Notes: a model not told the origin generated them from the sequence alone. DNA of 64,000 bases from Gluconacetobacter diazotrophicus PA1 5 (GCF_000021325.1 NC_011365.1:1646501-1710500), one strand, 5' to 3'. Counted from the first letter of the stretch, positions 1-8,813 are shown. A program made the numbers and translations.

Positions 1-395
1 GGGCCGACGATGGTGGGGCCGAGCCCGCCGGAACTGGTGCCGTTCGCCAGCGTGTAGCTTTCGCCCTGGATCAGTTCGAACGCGAAGCCGACATGCGGGA
101 TCGCCTCGAAACTGCGGAAATGGACGTATTTCGTCAGGCCGGACCAGGTATGGCTGCCCCCCTCGGCCCGGCGCTGGCCGAGGCTGTTATAGGTGCTTCC
201 CGCGGCGTTGCCGTCACCGTACTGCACCAGCACGTTGAACGGCTGGAAATCGACGGGCAGGTCGTATTCGTGCGGTCCGATGATGCCAAGGGTGATGTCC
301 GAGGCATGGGCCTTCGTCGTGCCGAGCAGCATGATGCCGGCCGTCGCGAGGCGACGCATGGTGCGCGGCCATCCCGACCTTTCTGTCAGATACAT
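1..395 (-). CDS. Outer-membrane transporter-like protein, phenol-degradation meta-pathway family (C-terminus beyond window)
   Basis: The minus-strand reading frame runs off the left edge, so only the first ~131 residues are present. It begins with a likely export signal (hydrophobic run ending TTKAHA/S), then beta-rich sequence with motifs such as FELIQGESY and GGLGPTIVG. These resemble the Phenol_MetA_deg/SphA-like outer-membrane family, often annotated 'transporter'. The start is uncertain: ATG at 395 or in-frame ATG at 359, neither with a strong ribosome-binding site. It lies downstream of gcd on the same strand, behind a hairpin. The substrate cannot be inferred. It could also be a pathway-unspecific beta-barrel of the outer membrane. 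Confidence 0.6.
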   Translation of the reverse strand, partial: MYLTERSGWPRTMRRLATAGIMLLGTTKAHASDITLGIIGPHEYDLPVDFQPFNVLVQYGDGNAAGSTYNSLGQRRAEGGSHTWSGLTKYVHFRSFEAIPHVGFAFELIQGESYTLANGTSSGGLGPTIVG

Positions 396-420
396 AGGGG
401 GGCGCTTTCGTGAAGGAAAT

Positions 421-446
421 GGGCATCCGGCCTGGACCGGATGCCC
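421..446 (-). terminator. Hairpin downstream of gcd
   Basis: A perfect 10-bp inverted repeat (GGGCATCCGG, 6-nt loop, CCGGATGCCC) lies just after the gcd stop codon at 467. On the minus strand it is followed by a weak pyrimidine stretch (ATTTCCTT). It is a plausible intrinsic terminator or attenuator between gcd and the transporter-like gene. Confidence 0.55.
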
Positions 447-466
447 GCGCAAGGATGGTCTTGCGT

Positions 467-2923
467 TTACTGGACCGTCGCGCCCTGCGTGCCGTCGAGC
501 GTGTAGGCGATGATGTAGTCGCCGCTGCGCGTTCCCAGCCCGCCATGGCCGCCGGCGGCCATCAGGACGTACTGCTTGCCGCCGACCTCGTAGGACATGG
601 GGGTGGCCTGGCCCCCCGCCGGCAGGCGGTCGCGCCAGATGACCTGGCCGGTCGCCAGGTCGAAGGCGCGCAGGTAGTCGTCCGCCGTGGCGCCCATGAA
701 CACCACGCCGCCCTTGGTCACGATATTGCCGCCGATATTATACATGCCGGTCGGCAGGGGCAGGTTGTTGTGGGTCCGGAACGGGCCCGTATCGCGCGTC
801 GTGCCGACCGGGTGCTGCCAGACGATCTTCTTCGTCACCAGGTCGATCGCGGTCAGCGTGCCCCAGACCGGGCCCTTGCAGGGAATCTGCAGCGGGTTCA
901 GCCACGGGTTGGTATAGGCGATATAGGGCGTGCCGTAATCCGGCGACACGGACAGGGCGTCGCCCTTGGCCGCGGGTTCCTCGCCCTGGCCATTCCATTT
1001 CGGCAGGGTCCCCGGGGCTTCCAGCGTCTGGCGCTTTTCCAGCCTGATGCGGAACGGCAGGTAGCTGGCATTGGCCAGCAGGATCTTCCGCTGGGGGTCG
1101 ATCGTGATGCCCTGCCAGTCGACGACGCCGTAGAACGCCGGATAGACGATGGTCGTCTTGCCCACATGGGGCGGCGTGAACTGGCCTTCATAGGCCGACT
1201 GGCGATACTCGATCCGGCAGAGCATCTGGTCCAGCAGCGTCGCGCCCCACATGTCGCTCTCCTTCAGGTTGGCGGGCGTCAGGCTGGGCATGGCGGCGGG
1301 GTACGGCTGTGTCGGAGAGACACGGTCGTCCGGTGCGTGGCCGGCCGTGGGAACGGGGCGCTCGTCCACCGGATAGCCCGGAACCGGCTGGCCGGTGCGG
1401 CGGTCGAGGACGAAGAATTCACCGCGCTTCGTGCTCTGCACCAGTGCCGGGACGCTCTCGCCGTTCTGCCCGGGCAGGTCGACCATGGACGGGCCGGAGG
1501 GAATGTCCATGTCCCACAGGTCGTGATGCACGGTCTGGTAGGTCCAGCGGCGTTCACCCGTCACGATGTCCAGCGCGATGGTCGCCGACGACGTGGCGTC
1601 GTCGAACGGACGGCGCGAACCGCCCCAGTTGTCGGGCGGCGAGTTGCCCGTGGGGATGTAGACCAGCCCCAGGTTGAGGTCGGCCGTATAGACGCCCCAG
1701 GCATTCGGGGTGTCGCGCGTCAGCACGTCGTTCGGGCCGGGCGTCCAGGTTTCCGGCGTGTGGCCGGCGTCCCAGGCCCAGGCGATGGCACCGGTGGTGG
1801 CGTCAAAGGCGCGGATGGCGCCCGAGGGCTCGAAATTGGCCTGGTTGTCGAAGATCCAGCCGCCGGTGATCAGGCGGTTCTTGGCGACCATCGGGGGCGA
1901 GGTGATGAAATGGAAGCCATGCGGCACATGGCCCAGGTAATCGCGCATGGAAATGAAGCCATGATCGCCGAAATCCTCGCACGGCTTGCCCGTTTCGGCA
2001 TCCAGCGCGACCATGCGCACGTCGGCGACCGGCGAATAGATGCGCGTGCGGCAACTGGTCTGGATGTCATCGGGAATCCGATAATAGCTGACGCCACGGC
2101 AGGCCAGATAGACGTTCTTCGCCAGGTCGGCGGTGGCCGGGTGCGGGTCGAACTTCCACTTGACCTTGCCGGTCGCGGCGTCCAGCGCCATCACCCAGCT
2201 ATGCGGGGTGCACAGGTACAGCGTGTTTCCAACCTTGATCGGCGTCAGTTCCAGGTTGAATTCGTGCCCCTGGTCCGGGCCCGCGACCGTGCCCTCGCCG
2301 TCCTGCTGGACGTCGCCCGTGCGCGTCATCCAGGCGCGCTGCAGGTGGCTGATATTGGTCCGGGTGATCTGCCCCAGGGGTGAATAGCGGTCACCGCCGA
2401 CGGTGCGGCCATAGGCCGTCCAGTCCGCGTCGGCCACGCCGTCCGACGCCGGGTCCGGCTGGCCCTGAGCGGCCATGCGGTCGGCGGGAAGCGTGCCGTC
2501 GATGGAATAGGAGGTGAAGCAACTGATCACCAGCGCCAGGCAGGCGACGGCGAGCGCGCCGAGCATATCGCGCTTGTCGGCCAGCCAGCTTGGGCTGGTG
2601 CGCCACACCCACGGCAGCAGCATCCATGCCCCGATGCCGACCAGGGTCATCAGGCGCACTTCCAGCCCCCAGATATTGAACCCGACCTCGAACAGCGACC
2701 AGGCCGTCGCGACCAGCAGCAGCCCCGCATAGAGGCGGATGGCCAGTTTCGGGGCCCGGATAGCGCCGGCCGCGATGCCCAGCATGACGGCACCCGCCAG
2801 GGCATAGAACCAGGAGCCGCCCAGGAACAGAAGTTCCGCTCCGCCCAAGAATAGAAAGAGCCCGGTCAAGGCCAGCAGGACGGAGGTTATGATCGACCCC
2901 GCCCTCGTCAGACTGTCTCGCAT
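467..2923 (-). CDS. gcd: Membrane-bound PQQ-dependent glucose dehydrogenase
   Basis: This enzyme oxidises glucose to gluconolactone on the periplasmic face and passes electrons to ubiquinone. At 818 residues it matches the usual mGDH length (about 800). Residues ~10-150 form five hydrophobic helices. The rest is a quinoprotein beta-propeller with TGNSPPDNWGG, whose Asp (about residue 431) corresponds to the catalytic Asp466 of the E. coli enzyme, then TVHHDLWDMD and a C-terminal GGHGG. The ATG at 2923 is preferred because GGAG lies 11 nt upstream; upstream in-frame codons lack such a site. It is divergent from a TetR gene across a 276-bp region with two large dyads, so repression by that TetR protein is plausible but inferred. 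Confidence 0.96.
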   Translation of the reverse strand: MRDSLTRAGSIITSVLLALTGLFLFLGGAELLFLGGSWFYALAGAVMLGIAAGAIRAPKLAIRLYAGLLLVATAWSLFEVGFNIWGLEVRLMTLVGIGAWMLLPWVWRTSPSWLADKRDMLGALAVACLALVISCFTSYSIDGTLPADRMAAQGQPDPASDGVADADWTAYGRTVGGDRYSPLGQITRTNISHLQRAWMTRTGDVQQDGEGTVAGPDQGHEFNLELTPIKVGNTLYLCTPHSWVMALDAATGKVKWKFDPHPATADLAKNVYLACRGVSYYRIPDDIQTSCRTRIYSPVADVRMVALDAETGKPCEDFGDHGFISMRDYLGHVPHGFHFITSPPMVAKNRLITGGWIFDNQANFEPSGAIRAFDATTGAIAWAWDAGHTPETWTPGPNDVLTRDTPNAWGVYTADLNLGLVYIPTGNSPPDNWGGSRRPFDDATSSATIALDIVTGERRWTYQTVHHDLWDMDIPSGPSMVDLPGQNGESVPALVQSTKRGEFFVLDRRTGQPVPGYPVDERPVPTAGHAPDDRVSPTQPYPAAMPSLTPANLKESDMWGATLLDQMLCRIEYRQSAYEGQFTPPHVGKTTIVYPAFYGVVDWQGITIDPQRKILLANASYLPFRIRLEKRQTLEAPGTLPKWNGQGEEPAAKGDALSVSPDYGTPYIAYTNPWLNPLQIPCKGPVWGTLTAIDLVTKKIVWQHPVGTTRDTGPFRTHNNLPLPTGMYNIGGNIVTKGGVVFMGATADDYLRAFDLATGQVIWRDRLPAGGQATPMSYEVGGKQYVLMAAGGHGGLGTRSGDYIIAYTLDGTQGATVQ

Positions 2924-3076
2924 GCCGCGTGTTTCTCCACATGTTCCATGGACCGCGCAGCGTGTGAGTCTCGGCACTTCACGGCTTCCTGCGGCCAGCA
3001 TGCGTGATCAGCATGACCCCCGCGCCGCGCGCCATACGCCATCGAAACGACCTCACAAAGCTGTGTTTCGGGACGA

Positions 3077-3106
3077 GCCACCTGTCTCGGAAATGAGACA
3101 GGTGGC
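3077..3106. promoter_or_regulatory. Perfect 12-bp dyad between gcd and tetR
   Basis: GCCACCTGTCTC (3077-3088) and its exact reverse complement GAGACAGGTGGC (3095-3106) flank the 6-nt spacer GGAAAT. It lies in the divergent intergenic region, nearer the middle. The size and symmetry suit a TetR-family operator, but a structured 5' leader for gcd is also possible. Confidence 0.6.
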
Positions 3107-3158
3107 GGCCGATTGGTACCCGGACGAAACGTCTGGACAGCGACGCCGGACCCGCCGC

Positions 3159-3184
3159 ATTAATGAACCGATCGGATCATTAAT
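3159..3184. promoter_or_regulatory. 26-bp near-perfect operator palindrome upstream of tetR
   Basis: Half-sites ATTAATGA (3159-3166) and TCATTAAT (3177-3184) surround a central CCGATCGG; only one base pair breaks the symmetry over 26 bp. It ends 15 bp before the TetR start codon. Its position and high symmetry make it the best candidate autoregulatory operator of the adjacent TetR protein. Confidence 0.7.
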
Positions 3185-3199
3185 ACTCCAGGAATCGCG

Positions 3200-3778
3200 A
3201 TGGCCCGCCCTGTCGACCCGGACCTGCGTCCGCGCCTGCTTGAAAACATCATCACCTATGTCCAGGACCACGGCGTGACGACGTTCTCGCTGCGCCCGCT
3301 GGCGGCGGCCATCGGGACCAGCCATCGGACGATCCTGTATCATTTCGGATCGCGCGAGCAGGTGCTCTGCACCGTCTTCGACACGATGCGCGAGGCCGCC
3401 ACCGCCGAAATCACGGCACGGCTGCCGGCGCAGGGGGACCCGCGCCTGATCTTCCGGGCGCTCTGGCGGCACCTCGCCGCGCCGCAGCGGCGCGCGACAT
3501 TGCGGCTGTTCTACGAAATGTATGCGATCGCGACGCGCGATCCCGAACGGTTCGGCGATTATACGCGGCGCACGGCGCAATTCTGGCTGGATACGATACA
3601 GGCACGCTTCCGCAACGCGGGCGAAGCGCCCGAGCGGGCGCGGCTGCTGGCCGGCATGACGGTCGCCATGTTTCGCGGCGCGACGCTGGAACTGGCCGCG
3701 ACGGACGACGTCGAGCGCCTGACGGGCGTGGTCGATGCGTTTCTCGATCTCCTGCCGCTGGCGGGGGATGCGCCATGA
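3200..3778 (+). CDS. TetR/AcrR family transcriptional regulator
   Basis: A 192-residue regulator. Residues ~10-55 form the TetR helix-turn-helix (TFSLRPLAAAIGTSHRTILYHFGSREQVL), and the C-terminal two thirds are a helical ligand-binding domain without a recognisable specificity. An AGGA site lies a few bases before the ATG at 3200. The gene overlaps the next one by 4 bp (ATGA), which indicates translational coupling with the DUF1624 membrane protein. The 26-bp palindrome immediately upstream suggests autorepression. Control of the divergent gcd is an inference from shared intergenic dyads. The ligand is unknown. Confidence 0.9.
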   Translation: MARPVDPDLRPRLLENIITYVQDHGVTTFSLRPLAAAIGTSHRTILYHFGSREQVLCTVFDTMREAATAEITARLPAQGDPRLIFRALWRHLAAPQRRATLRLFYEMYAIATRDPERFGDYTRRTAQFWLDTIQARFRNAGEAPERARLLAGMTVAMFRGATLELAATDDVERLTGVVDAFLDLLPLAGDAP

Positions 3779-4926
3779 CCCGGTCGGGACGCATTGCCGG
3801 GATCGACGCGGCGCGGGGCGCGATCATGATGATCATGGCGTCCGACCATGTGAATGCGCTGGTCGTTCGTCGTCATTCGACCGAGTTCTGGGCCGGGTTG
3901 TGGACACGGTACGGCACCGGCCCGGCCGACCTGGTCCAGTTGGGATTCCGCGTCCTGTCGGATCTGTGCGCGCCGGGCTTCTTCTTCTGGATGGGCGGCG
4001 GGGTGGCCCTGCTGGCCAGCCGCAGGACCGAATGGTCCCGGACGCGGCTGGGCGCGCAGGTCGCGCTGCGCGGCGCGATCCTGATGCTGCTGAGCGCGCT
4101 TGTGGAGGTTCCGGCCTGGCTGGTCGGCATCCATGGCGATCATACCGGCACGCATCTCGGCGGCTGGCCCGGGGCGGGACCGGCGATCCACCTGCCGGTC
4201 ACGGTGCTGACCACGCTGGGATTGTCCATGATGGTGCTGGCGGTGGCGCAGCCGCTGCTGCGATGGCGGGTGGCGACGCTGGGGGTCGCGGCGCTGTGCG
4301 TGCTGTCGCCGTCCCTGTTCCTGCCGGACGATGGCATGCAGTCGGTGGGAAGACTGGCGCGGCTGGGGCTGGTCGCGGGGCAGACGGGCGGCCTGTACGT
4401 CGAATATCCGCTGCTGCCCTGGCTGGGCGTGGCGCTGTTCGGGCATGTCTTCGCACAATGCCTGACGCAGTGGCGGGCCGGGACGCTACGCGCGGCGCTG
4501 TGGATCGGGATCGGATGCCTCGTCGCGGCGCTGGTGCTGCGCTGGCACGGGACGGCCGGCAATCTGCGCCCGCCGCGCGACGGATCATGGCGGGAATTCT
4601 TCAACCTTGTGAAATATCCGCCGTCTCCCGTGTTCATCCTGGCGATGCTGGGGGGAAACCTGTGCCTGTTCCGGGCCCTGTGGCGCCACGCGGACGGATG
4701 GTTCGGGCGGCTGTGCGTCGGGTTCGGCCGCGCGCCGCTGGTCTTCTACCTGGCCCACCTGTGGCTGTTCGCCGTGATCGGTTCGGTGTTTTTTCCGATG
4801 GGCACGCATTACGCCGTCGGGGTGCTGGTCTGGCTTGCCGGCCTCTGGCCGCTCCACCGGTTATGCACGGGGTTCGCGCGGATGCGGCGAGGCCGGCCGC
4901 CTTCGTCCTGGATGCATCTGGTGTGA
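3775..4926 (+). CDS. DUF1624 / heparan-alpha-glucosaminide N-acetyltransferase-like integral membrane protein
   Basis: A 383-residue protein with about ten hydrophobic segments. It opens with the DUF1624 signature around R(I)AGIDAARGAIMMIMASDHVNAL, where a His in the first membrane segment is typical of the family. The family relates to acyltransferase-like membrane proteins that move acetyl groups across membranes, but bacterial substrates are mostly undefined. It starts inside the tetR stop codon (ATGA overlap), so the two are probably one transcription unit. A TetR-controlled membrane acyltransferase next to glucose dehydrogenase could modify a surface glycan or handle a toxic compound; neither is shown by sequence. 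Confidence 0.8.
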   Translation: MTRSGRIAGIDAARGAIMMIMASDHVNALVVRRHSTEFWAGLWTRYGTGPADLVQLGFRVLSDLCAPGFFFWMGGGVALLASRRTEWSRTRLGAQVALRGAILMLLSALVEVPAWLVGIHGDHTGTHLGGWPGAGPAIHLPVTVLTTLGLSMMVLAVAQPLLRWRVATLGVAALCVLSPSLFLPDDGMQSVGRLARLGLVAGQTGGLYVEYPLLPWLGVALFGHVFAQCLTQWRAGTLRAALWIGIGCLVAALVLRWHGTAGNLRPPRDGSWREFFNLVKYPPSPVFILAMLGGNLCLFRALWRHADGWFGRLCVGFGRAPLVFYLAHLWLFAVIGSVFFPMGTHYAVGVLVWLAGLWPLHRLCTGFARMRRGRPPSSWMHLV

Positions 4927-5063
4927 CCCCACGGGCAAGGGAATCGGAGGGTCCCGTGCGCGCATGGCAGGGGCGATGGAACCCATGAAAGGGTCCGGCT
5001 GTTCTGGTTGCAGGCCCGCCCCCGCCAGGGCTGCTGATGGCCCCCCATCACAGGAGCGGATTC

Positions 5064-6464
5064 ATGCACGCCCTCGACCCCTTGCTGCTTGCGCGTCTCC
5101 AGTTCGGCTTTACCGTATCCTTCCACATCCTCTTCCCGGCCATCACCATCGGGCTGGCCAGCTACCTGGCGGTGCTGGAGGGACTGTGGCTGGCGCGCGG
5201 GGCGCCGGTGTTCAAGGACCTGTATCATTTCTGGTCCAAGCTGTTTGCCGTGAATTTCGCCATGGGCGTCGTCTCGGGCCTGGTGATGTCCTACGAATTC
5301 GGCACGAACTGGAGCTATTTCTCCACCTTCGCCGGGGGCGTGACCGGGCCGCTTCTGACCTACGAGGTCCTGACCGCCTTCTTCCTGGAAGCCGGATTCC
5401 TGGGGGTCATGCTGTTCGGCTGGGACAAGGTCGGACGCGGGCTGCATTTCTTCGCCACGGTGATGGTGGCGCTCGGCACGCTGGTGTCCGCGACATGGAT
5501 CCTGGCGTCGAACAGCTGGATGCAGACGCCGCAGGGCTACCGGATCGCGGACGGGCGCGTCGTGCCCGTCGACTGGCTGCAGATCATCTTCAACCCGTCC
5601 TTTCCCTACCGGCTGGTCCATATGGGCATCGCGGCCTTCCTGGCGACGGCGCTGTTCGTCGGCGCGGTGGCGGCGTGGCACCTGCTGAAGGGGCGCGACT
5701 CGCCCGCCATCCGCACCATGATGTCGATGGCGATGTGGATGCTGCTGGTCGTCACCCCGATCCAGATCCTGGTCGGCGACCTGCACGGCCGCAACACGCT
5801 GGAACACCAGCCGGCCAAGATCGCGGCGATCGAGGGCCACTGGCAGAACGCGCCGGGGGCGGACGTGCCGCTGATCCTGTTCGGGGTGCCGGACATGGCC
5901 GCCGAGACCACGCGCTACGCCGTCGAAATCCCGCATGCGGGCAGCCTGATCCTGACCCATAGCTGGAACGGGCAGATTCCGGGCCTGAAGGAATTCCCGG
6001 CCGAGGACCGTCCGAATTCCACCATCATCTTCTGGACCTTCCGGGTCATGGTGGGGCTGGGCACGCTGATGCTGCTGCTGGCGCTGGTCGGGCTGGCCCT
6101 GCGCGCGCGCGGGCGCCTGTTCGCCAACCGGCCGTTCCTGACGGCCACGGTCGCGATGGGGCCGACCGGGCTGGCCGCGATCCTGGCGGGGTGGATGACG
6201 ACCGAGATCGGGCGCCAGCCCTGGGTGGTCTATGGCGTGATGCGCACGCGCGACGCGGTGTCGAACCATTCGGCGGCGACGTTGAGCGTCAGCCTGCTGA
6301 TCTTCGTCGTCCTGTATTGCGGGGTATTCGGTACCGGCATCGGCTACCTGCTGAAGCTGGCGGCCCACGGCCCCGACACGCAAGGCGTATCCCCCGCCGA
6401 TGGCGACCGGCCCGACAAGCGGCCGGCCCGCCCGCTCTCCGCCGCCCCAGACATGCTGTCCTGA
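5064..6464 (+). CDS. cydA: Cytochrome bd-type (cyanide-insensitive) ubiquinol oxidase subunit I
   Basis: This subunit oxidises ubiquinol and carries the haems of a terminal oxidase. It has 466 residues. The N-terminal RLQFGFTVSFHILFPAIT contains the conserved haem-ligand His (residue 21); YEFGTNWS and the Glu-containing helix LTYEVLTAFFLEAGF follow; GRQPWVVYGVMRT closes the quinol-binding region. The Q loop is short, as in CIO-type enzymes of acetic acid bacteria and pseudomonads. The ATG at 5064 is chosen because AGGAG lies just upstream; an upstream in-frame ATG at 5037 lacks one. It is followed after 13 bp by cydB. Confidence 0.95.
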   Translation: MHALDPLLLARLQFGFTVSFHILFPAITIGLASYLAVLEGLWLARGAPVFKDLYHFWSKLFAVNFAMGVVSGLVMSYEFGTNWSYFSTFAGGVTGPLLTYEVLTAFFLEAGFLGVMLFGWDKVGRGLHFFATVMVALGTLVSATWILASNSWMQTPQGYRIADGRVVPVDWLQIIFNPSFPYRLVHMGIAAFLATALFVGAVAAWHLLKGRDSPAIRTMMSMAMWMLLVVTPIQILVGDLHGRNTLEHQPAKIAAIEGHWQNAPGADVPLILFGVPDMAAETTRYAVEIPHAGSLILTHSWNGQIPGLKEFPAEDRPNSTIIFWTFRVMVGLGTLMLLLALVGLALRARGRLFANRPFLTATVAMGPTGLAAILAGWMTTEIGRQPWVVYGVMRTRDAVSNHSAATLSVSLLIFVVLYCGVFGTGIGYLLKLAAHGPDTQGVSPADGDRPDKRPARPLSAAPDMLS

Positions 6465-6477
6465 AGGAATACCAGAC

Positions 6478-7485
6478 ATGGGTATCGATCTTCCGCTGAT
6501 CTGGGTCGTCATCATCGGGTTCGGGCTGATGATGTACGTCATCATGGACGGGTTCGACCTGGGGATCGGCATCCTCTCTCCCTTCGTGCCGGACCGGGCC
6601 GAGCGCGACCTGATGGTCAATACCGTGGCCCCGGTCTGGGACGGGAACGAGACCTGGCTGGTCCTGGGCGCCGCCGCGATGTACGGGGCCTTCCCGCTGG
6701 CCTATTCGCTGCTGCTGAGCGCGCTGTACCTGCCGCTGGTCCTGATGCTGGCGGGGCTGATCTGCCGGGGCGTGGCGTTCGAGTTCCGCTTCAAGGCGGA
6801 CGAGGCGCACCGGCCGTTCTGGGACTACGTCTTCGCCGGCGGGTCGTACGTCGCGACCTTTTTCCAGGGGGTGTCGCTGGGGGCGTTCATCGACGGGTTC
6901 CAGGTCAGCGGACCGTCCTATCTGGGCGGGGCGCTGGACTGGCTGTCGCCGTTCAGCGTGTTCACCGGGCTGGGGTTGGTTGTGGCCTATGCCCTGCTGG
7001 GCGCGACCTGGCTGACGATGAAGACGGCGGGGAGCCTGCAGGCGCGGATGATCGTCTGCGCCCGGTGGGTGACGCCGCTGCTGCTGGTGGCGATCGCCAT
7101 CGTCAGCCTGTGGACGCCGCTGACGCACCCCGCGATCGCCACCCGCTGGTTTTCGCGGCCCAACCTGTATTATTTCGCCCCGGTGCCGGTCCTGATCCTG
7201 GGGGCGAGCGCGCTGCTGCTGCACCAGTTGCGCGGCGCACCGCATGCCGCGCCGTTCTTCCTGACGCTGATCATGCTGTTCCTGGGGTATAGCGGGCTGG
7301 CGATCAGCCTGTGGCCGAACATCATCCCGCCCGGCATTTCCTTCCGCGCCGTCGCCAGTCCGCCGGAAAGCATGGGCTTCGCCCTGGTCGGCACGCTGTT
7401 CATCATCCCGGTCATCCTGACCTATACCGCGTGGGCCTATCACGTGTTTCGCGGCAAGGTCACATCCAGCGAAGGGTACCATTGA
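6478..7485 (+). CDS. cydB: Cytochrome bd-type (cyanide-insensitive) ubiquinol oxidase subunit II
   Basis: A 335-residue, roughly eight- to nine-helix partner of the preceding subunit. It starts with the family signature MDGFDLGIG near residue 22 and contains WDGNETWLVLG, a highly conserved CydB stretch. An AAGGA element precedes the ATG at 6478. The stop codon overlaps the start of a tiny third gene. The three genes form an operon for an alternative respiratory oxidase; in acetic acid bacteria such oxidases support growth under acid, ethanol or cyanide stress (established for the group, not shown here). Confidence 0.95.
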   Translation: MGIDLPLIWVVIIGFGLMMYVIMDGFDLGIGILSPFVPDRAERDLMVNTVAPVWDGNETWLVLGAAAMYGAFPLAYSLLLSALYLPLVLMLAGLICRGVAFEFRFKADEAHRPFWDYVFAGGSYVATFFQGVSLGAFIDGFQVSGPSYLGGALDWLSPFSVFTGLGLVVAYALLGATWLTMKTAGSLQARMIVCARWVTPLLLVAIAIVSLWTPLTHPAIATRWFSRPNLYYFAPVPVLILGASALLLHQLRGAPHAAPFFLTLIMLFLGYSGLAISLWPNIIPPGISFRAVASPPESMGFALVGTLFIIPVILTYTAWAYHVFRGKVTSSEGYH

Positions 7486-7607
7486 TGCCGCCCTGGACGC
7501 GCCGCCTGGGCTGGATGGCCGTTATCTGGACCGCCAGCGTGCTGGCCCTGGGCGTGTTCGCCATGCTGATGCACCTGCTGATGGCGGCGGCCGGCATGGC
7601 GGGATAG
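7485..7607 (+). CDS. DUF2474 small subunit of CIO-type cytochrome bd oxidase
   Basis: A 40-residue single-pass membrane peptide whose ATG shares one base with the cydB stop codon. It starts MPPWTRRLGWM, with basic residues at the N-terminus, followed by one hydrophobic helix (AVIWTASVLALGVFAMLM). Length, composition and position match DUF2474 proteins found after cydB in CIO-type operons, which play a part like CydX/CydS in stabilising the oxidase. Short length means it would often be missed by automated gene calling. Its function in this organism is inferred from family context. Confidence 0.85.
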   Translation: MPPWTRRLGWMAVIWTASVLALGVFAMLMHLLMAAAGMAG

Positions 7608-7634
7608 GGCACCGGGTCCCCTATCGCCGCTCGC

Positions 7635-8813
7635 CTATCGCCGCCGCCAGTCGCAGGCCAGGGCCATCAGGGCGCCCAGCAGCATCAGCCCCGTCATCGA
7701 CGCGGGCCCGCGCGTGCCCAGCCAGCCCACCAGCATCGTGCTGAACGAGCCGATGAAGAACACCACGGTTCCATACAGCGCCGAGGCCGTCGCCGCCCTG
7801 GCCCCGTTCGGCAGGACCGACCCCAGGGCCGCGCCCGGCAGCAGGAAGCCCAGGATGGCCATGCACAGGGTGATCCCGCCGACCTGCAGGATCCCGCCCC
7901 CGACATGCAGCAGGGCCGCCGCGAACATGCCGCCGCACGCCACCGCCAGCGCCACGGCCGCGCCGCTGAGCACGCGGGGGGCGCCCAGCCGCGGCACCAG
8001 CCGCCCGTTGATGTTGGTGCCGACGGCATAGCCCGCCGCGTTCAGGATGAAGATGCCGCCGAACTGCACGGGCGAAAGCCCGTACCCCGCCACGAAAACC
8101 CGTGGCGCACCGCCCAGGAATGCGAACAGGGTGAAGGTGGCGCACCCGCCCTCCAGCGCGTGCAGGCGGAACACGCGGTCATGCAGGATCAGGACATAGC
8201 CCGTGACCGCTTGTTCCAGCCGAAAGCGCATATGCAGTTCGGTGGTCAGCGTATCGGGCAGCAGCCAGTAGACCATGGCCACGCAGCAGGCGCCGTATGC
8301 CGCCGCTATCCAGAAGATACCGCGCCACTGCCAGTCCTCGGCAATCACGCCGCCCAGGGTCGGTGCCAGCATCGGCACGATGCTCATCACCAGCACCATC
8401 CGGCCCAGCATCCGCGCCGCGTCGCCGTCGCCCCCCACCACATCGCGGATGACGGCGCGCGGGATCACGAGGCTGGCGGCCGCCCCGAACGCCGCGACGA
8501 ACCGCCAGAGCGAAAATGCCCACATCGAACCCGCCACCGCGCAGCCGACCGAGGCGATGGTATAAAGCAGGGTGCCGCCCAGCAGCGGCCCGCGCCGCCC
8601 GTAATGGTCGGCGATCGCGCCATGGGTGACCTGCCCCACCGACAGGCCGAGGAACCAGGCCGCCAGCGTCATTTCGGCATCGCCATGCGCGCCGCCCAGG
8701 GCGTGAGTCATGGCCCCGAAGGCGGGAAGATACATATCGGTCGAAATCGGGCCGACCGCCGTCAGGATGGCAAGGACGGCCGTCATCGCAAAAGGCGAAG
8801 TCTTGATCATCAT
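7635..8813 (-). CDS. Bcr/CflA-type MFS multidrug exporter
   Basis: A 12-helix major facilitator of about 392 residues. The first helix contains the Bcr/CflA signature GPISTDMYLPAFG, followed by the MFS loop motif around GAIADHYGRRGPLLGG. Members export drugs such as bicyclomycin or sulfonamides, or small metabolites. Start choice is uncertain (ATG at 8813 or 8810, or an upstream ATG at 8846), since no clear ribosome-binding site distinguishes them. It is convergent with the cydAB operon and appears to be a stand-alone gene. The actual substrate cannot be read from sequence. Confidence 0.88.
   Translation of the reverse strand: MMIKTSPFAMTAVLAILTAVGPISTDMYLPAFGAMTHALGGAHGDAEMTLAAWFLGLSVGQVTHGAIADHYGRRGPLLGGTLLYTIASVGCAVAGSMWAFSLWRFVAAFGAAASLVIPRAVIRDVVGGDGDAARMLGRMVLVMSIVPMLAPTLGGVIAEDWQWRGIFWIAAAYGACCVAMVYWLLPDTLTTELHMRFRLEQAVTGYVLILHDRVFRLHALEGGCATFTLFAFLGGAPRVFVAGYGLSPVQFGGIFILNAAGYAVGTNINGRLVPRLGAPRVLSGAAVALAVACGGMFAAALLHVGGGILQVGGITLCMAILGFLLPGAALGSVLPNGARAATASALYGTVVFFIGSFSTMLVGWLGTRGPASMTGLMLLGALMALACDWRRR

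Noticed and set aside
410-2383. A 657-codon open frame on the plus strand opposite gcd
   Set aside because: It is entirely antisense to a full-length PQQ dehydrogenase with intact motifs. Its composition (His/Arg/Gly/Gln-rich) is what GC-rich shadow frames give.
4809-6620. A 603-codon open frame on the minus strand opposite cydA
   Set aside because: Shadow of cydA. It contains no family motif and crosses the cydA-cydB junction.
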